A DNA stretch of 64,000 bases from NCBI GenBank assembly GCA_947044365.1, contig OX345638.1, forward strand, positions 1,935,701 through 1,999,700. Direction: 5' to 3'. Below are positions 61,139 through 64,000 of this stretch, piece after piece (position 1 is the first letter of the stretch; every line of letters starts with the position of its first letter). Origin of the DNA: Petrosia ficiformis (Eukaryota; Porifera; Demospongiae; Haplosclerida; Petrosiidae). Below the pieces are notes generated by a model. The model saw only the letters and a program-made list of their open reading frames with translations, made no database searches and was not told the origin of the DNA. The position numbers and the translations under genes were made by a program.

Positions 61139-61647
61139 CCCAGCGCAGTGACGTTTATTACAGAGAAAACAAAATAACCAATCAGATTTCAAATATTAGT
61201 ACGAATCATGTGATTAACTCTTGAATAGGTGTCATTAGGTGACTGGAAATACTTAAAGATGGCGTTCCCTTTAGAAGCTATAGAAGATGCTTTAAAAATG
61301 GCTATTTCTCAAGCAGGATATAACAGTCTCGTGTGAACAACACGAAACAATGATTAACTTTGTAAGTGGTAAAGATGTTTTTGTTTCTCTCCTGACTGGG
61401 GCTGGAAACAAAAACAACAGTCATAAAACACTTTCTACAAAAAAAGGATTTATCTGGTAGTACTATTTTGGCTCTCTGAAGAAAGTTCCAGACGCCGAAA
61501 ATATTAAAACTAGTAGAAGTAGCTATCACTCTTCTTCCACTGCAGAGACGCTGAAGTTGTCCACAAATAAAACATAACTCTAACTACGCCATATTATTAC
61601 AAACACCTGTCATGTGATGAAAACGCGGTGTAACGTCACTGCGCCAG
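61139..61647 (+). pseudogene. RecQ-like helicase 5' fragment between inverted repeats
   Basis: From the ATG at 61260 one reads 'MAFPLEAIEDALKMAISQAG'. After a small deletion the next frame gives 'CEQHETMINFVSGKDVFVSL' and 'LTGAG', the region leading into the Walker A motif of RecQ-family helicases (usually K-D-V-F-V-x-x-P-T-G-x-G-K-S). The motif is broken and the rest of the helicase is missing. The segment is bounded by inverted sequences CAGCGCAGTGACGTT (61141) and AACGTCACTGCGCCAGG (ending 61647), so it may be a mobile element that captured a gene start. Confidence 0.55.
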
Positions 61648-61881
61648 GAATGTTTGCCCAAGTTACCAGACTGTTTTTCGCCATGGGGCGTGACAGTCTG
61701 GGTACGAGACTAAATAAAAACCTACATATAAAAAGGTGGGGGTGGGGCTTGTTAAAATTCATTTATTTATGCACTTACAAACACAACCATTATAATGATA
61801 ATTAATGTAGTACTACTATATTTAGTGCCCTAACATGTTTTTAGACTAATGTCTGATGATTTGTCTATTAAGACATCAGCC

Positions 61882-62085
61882 TCACTTGGTTCTTCGTTTA
61901 GGATTAGTTTTATTCTGAATTATAGAAAGAATGTTTAAACCACAGGCAGTACTGGTAACAGGTGTACATGTGACTATTGCAATATAAGTAATAAATCTTC
62001 TAAAGATATCACTATACTTTTTTAATTTTCCTAATTTTTCTTTATATTTATTTGCTTTTTCAGCTTTTATCTTGAGCATTTTCAC
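61882..62085 (-). CDS. Coiled-coil/membrane ORF, copy at 62 kb
   Basis: 67 codons, open: Lys-rich coiled coil 'MLKIKAEKANKYKEKLG', then hydrophobic 'YIAIVTCTPVTSTACGLNIL', ending 'NKTNPKRRTK'. It is the best-preserved relative of 23553-23744 and 15880-16150. An acceptor-like sequence precedes the first codon (complement of 'atcattcttgggttttc'), so it is probably a terminal exon. Family unknown. Confidence 0.4.
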   Translation of the reverse strand: MKMLKIKAEKANKYKEKLGKLKKYSDIFRRFITYIAIVTCTPVTSTACGLNILSIIQNKTNPKRRTK

Positions 62086-62309
62086 ATCATTCTTGGGTTT
62101 TCACTGAAGACTATATAATGTCTGATGATTTTATTAATTATGCTTCCCTTTTTTCTCAATTTAATATTAGTATACAATAATGACATAATTAATGTTACAA
62201 TTGCATTGTCTAGAGTCGAATACAAGCTATATATATATATATATATATATTATGTTATTAATAAATACAAAAACAAATATAGATTTATTAATTAGTTTGC
62301 ATGCAGTTA

Positions 62310-62540
62310 GTAGTGAGGCCAAATACTTAATAAAATGGCTTTTAAAAAATGCCAAATTATGCCAAATTTGAAACTTTCAGCTGATGATATTGCATATACA
62401 GCACTGACTAGTTCCGTTCAGTTTTCACAAATCAGAACTTTCATGGCAACTGAAGCTGTTTCGTCTTGAGGTTGAGGAGCTTCTGGGTTAAAGTGATGCA
62501 TACTTAATAAAAATGGCTTTTAAAAAGGCCAAAAACTGTC
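62310..62540 (+). repeat. Copy of the 17.9-18.2 kb sequence
   Basis: Contains a few 'ggcttttaaaaaggcc' units around a block starting 'tgccaaatttgaaactttca', matching 18040-18190. The short ORF in 18029-18214 is interrupted here. Confidence 0.7.
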
Positions 62541-62944
62541 CAGAATATTTGATTCTATTCCCAAGTCTTTCAATTTGTGATGACAAAAAGGAACAATGGT
62601 ATGGTGATAATAGATTTAGTAGAACTCCATTCGTGAGGTATGTATGTAACCAACCCATATGATAATCAGTTGACTTGTTATTTTTAATGGTGCAAAGCTT
62701 CAATGTAGTTTGCAGTTTATTTTAAATATATAATATATTATTAATTGCATTCTCTTGAATTCAAAATTGCACTATTTAGTACTTGAAATATAAGTAATTT
62801 GTATATTGTGATATAAAAGCATTAACTGGTATTTGTAATTTAGTATTCCATAACATATAGGACTTTGCTTCTTCCACGTCATTATTATTATTCAATTGTG
62901 TAGCTAATTGATGAATATTCATTGAATCATTGAGGTATCATTGT

Positions 62945-63085
62945 AATCCTCAACCCAGGCCTCGACCCCAAACTCAAAACCCTCAACCCTGGCCTCGACC
63001 CCAAACTCAAAACCCTCAACCCTGGCCTCCACCCCAAATTCCATCCACTCAACCCAGCACTCTACCCCAAACTCCACCCAGACGG
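62945..63085 (+). repeat. Short C-rich minisatellite
   Basis: Four to five units of about 33 bp based on 'cctcgaccccaaactcaaaa'. The proline-rich frame it produces is not supported as a gene. Confidence 0.8.
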
Positions 63086-63699
63086 AGTATAGGAAGGGTG
63101 GGTGGCAATGTAAAGTAGATGACAACCGCCAGGACCTGGAATAGCTATAAATATTTTAATAAAATAATTAACATTTCTGGACCATAAAGATTGATGTATT
63201 AAAACTATTAATGAACAATGATCTAATATTTTGAATGTGTTCTAATAATGGAGATGTTAGCCTTCATTTTGTGTCACTATTTACAAAAATCAGAAAACAA
63301 TTTTATTTACTTGCAAACAGAATTACATATACTTAACATTACAAGAAGTATTGGATGATGTTGCAAAATAATTGTTGGATTTAATTGTGCTTCGAACTGG
63401 GACTGAAGGTTTTTAAAAATCAATGGTTTCTTCAAGTTGGGTACAAATATGGGGCATGTATGTCAGTCTGGCCGGTGAAGTGCAAATATCTTGCAATCTT
63501 TTCACATTGATCTAACTAAGCCTAACTAACGTTTTGAATTTGTTTTTTATGCACTTATTCCTAAAATATGTAACGAGACAAATGTTTAAGTAGTATTATG
63601 TGCAACCTAAGCAGAATAAAACATCCTCCTACAAAATTTTGTGTGTAGGTGGGATACTTCATACTTAATATTCAATACTAAGAAATTTCGGGTTCTAAA

Positions 63700-64000
63700 C
63701 CCCCTCTCTCTTCTATGACCAAGGTGCTCTGCAGGCATGCCTGCATAGAGACCTCAGCCATGAGGGAGGGAACCCTTCAAAATTTGCACCCCTCCCTACA
63801 TATAAAAAGGTGGGGGGGGGGGGGGGGGGGCTTAAGTTGTTGCAAAAAGTTCTGGCTTATAAATTGGCGAACAACAGATAAATAAATTTCTACTATTTAT
63901 TTATACTTGTTTAGCCAGCATTAGCTTTCTCTTTACAACATTTTGATTGTTACCTGTCTTCATCTGACCAAATCGGATATTAGATAGATAATTGTTGTTT
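63700..64000 (+). repeat. Return to the sequence that follows copy 1
   Basis: Matches 15545-15820, including 'acatataaaaaggtg', an 18-G run and 'ccaaatcggatattagatag'. This suggests the duplicated unit resumes here and continues past the window. Confidence 0.8.

Overview
The window looks like a repeat-rich, AT-rich metazoan nuclear genome. Genes are split into small exons with short GT-AG introns, minisatellites and microsatellites are very abundant, and several families of small DNA transposons are present. A marine invertebrate, most likely a demosponge, is my best guess (moderate confidence). It rests on the compact introns, the NACHT-LRR gene and the general texture; no marker gene fixes the species.

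Layout. (1) 1-10.8 kb, + strand: the 3' two-thirds of an NME8/TXNDC3-like gene (end of a thioredoxin domain plus three nucleoside diphosphate kinase domains), which carries inactivating lesions. (2) 10.9-15.5 kb: minisatellites, a TIR element with a small coding exon, and a TATA-box transcription-like unit. (3) 15.5-24.2 kb: tandem arrays and broken copies of small coiled-coil/membrane genes. (4) 24.4-28.8 kb: the last two exons of a glutathionyl-hydroquinone reductase (+) and several exons of an unrecognised gene (-). (5) 29-31 kb: exon-like repeats and a hAT-type MITE. (6) 31.1-34.9 kb, - strand: an NLR gene (death-fold, NACHT, LRR) whose first exon encodes a hydrophobic signal-like segment fused to a 2A translational-recoding motif (DIELNPGP). 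(7) 35.2-39.4 kb: orphan exons of the hydroquinone reductase and of a p21-activated kinase among large satellite arrays. (8) 39.87-58.39 kb: a second, nearly identical copy of the whole 1-15.5 kb block. It carries a complete, apparently intact ISL2EU-type DNA transposon (49460-53002) that is absent from the first copy. (9) 58.4-64 kb: rearranged and re-duplicated pieces of the 15.5-18 kb region, a RecQ-like helicase fragment and more broken coiled-coil ORFs. The last 300 bases return to the sequence that follows copy 1, so the duplication probably continues past the window.

How it fits together. Comparing the two duplicate blocks acts as an internal clock. The ISL2EU element, one tRNA-like SINE, a 480-bp insertion and large changes in minisatellite copy number all postdate the duplication. 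The tRNA-like SINE in the third intron, the palindromic MITEs and one nonsense codon predate it. The two NME8-like copies share one stop and have also decayed independently. The strongest biological candidate is the 2A-NLR: the arrangement suggests one mRNA giving both a membrane-targeted/secreted and a cytosolic immune receptor, as described for sea-urchin 2A-NLR proteins.
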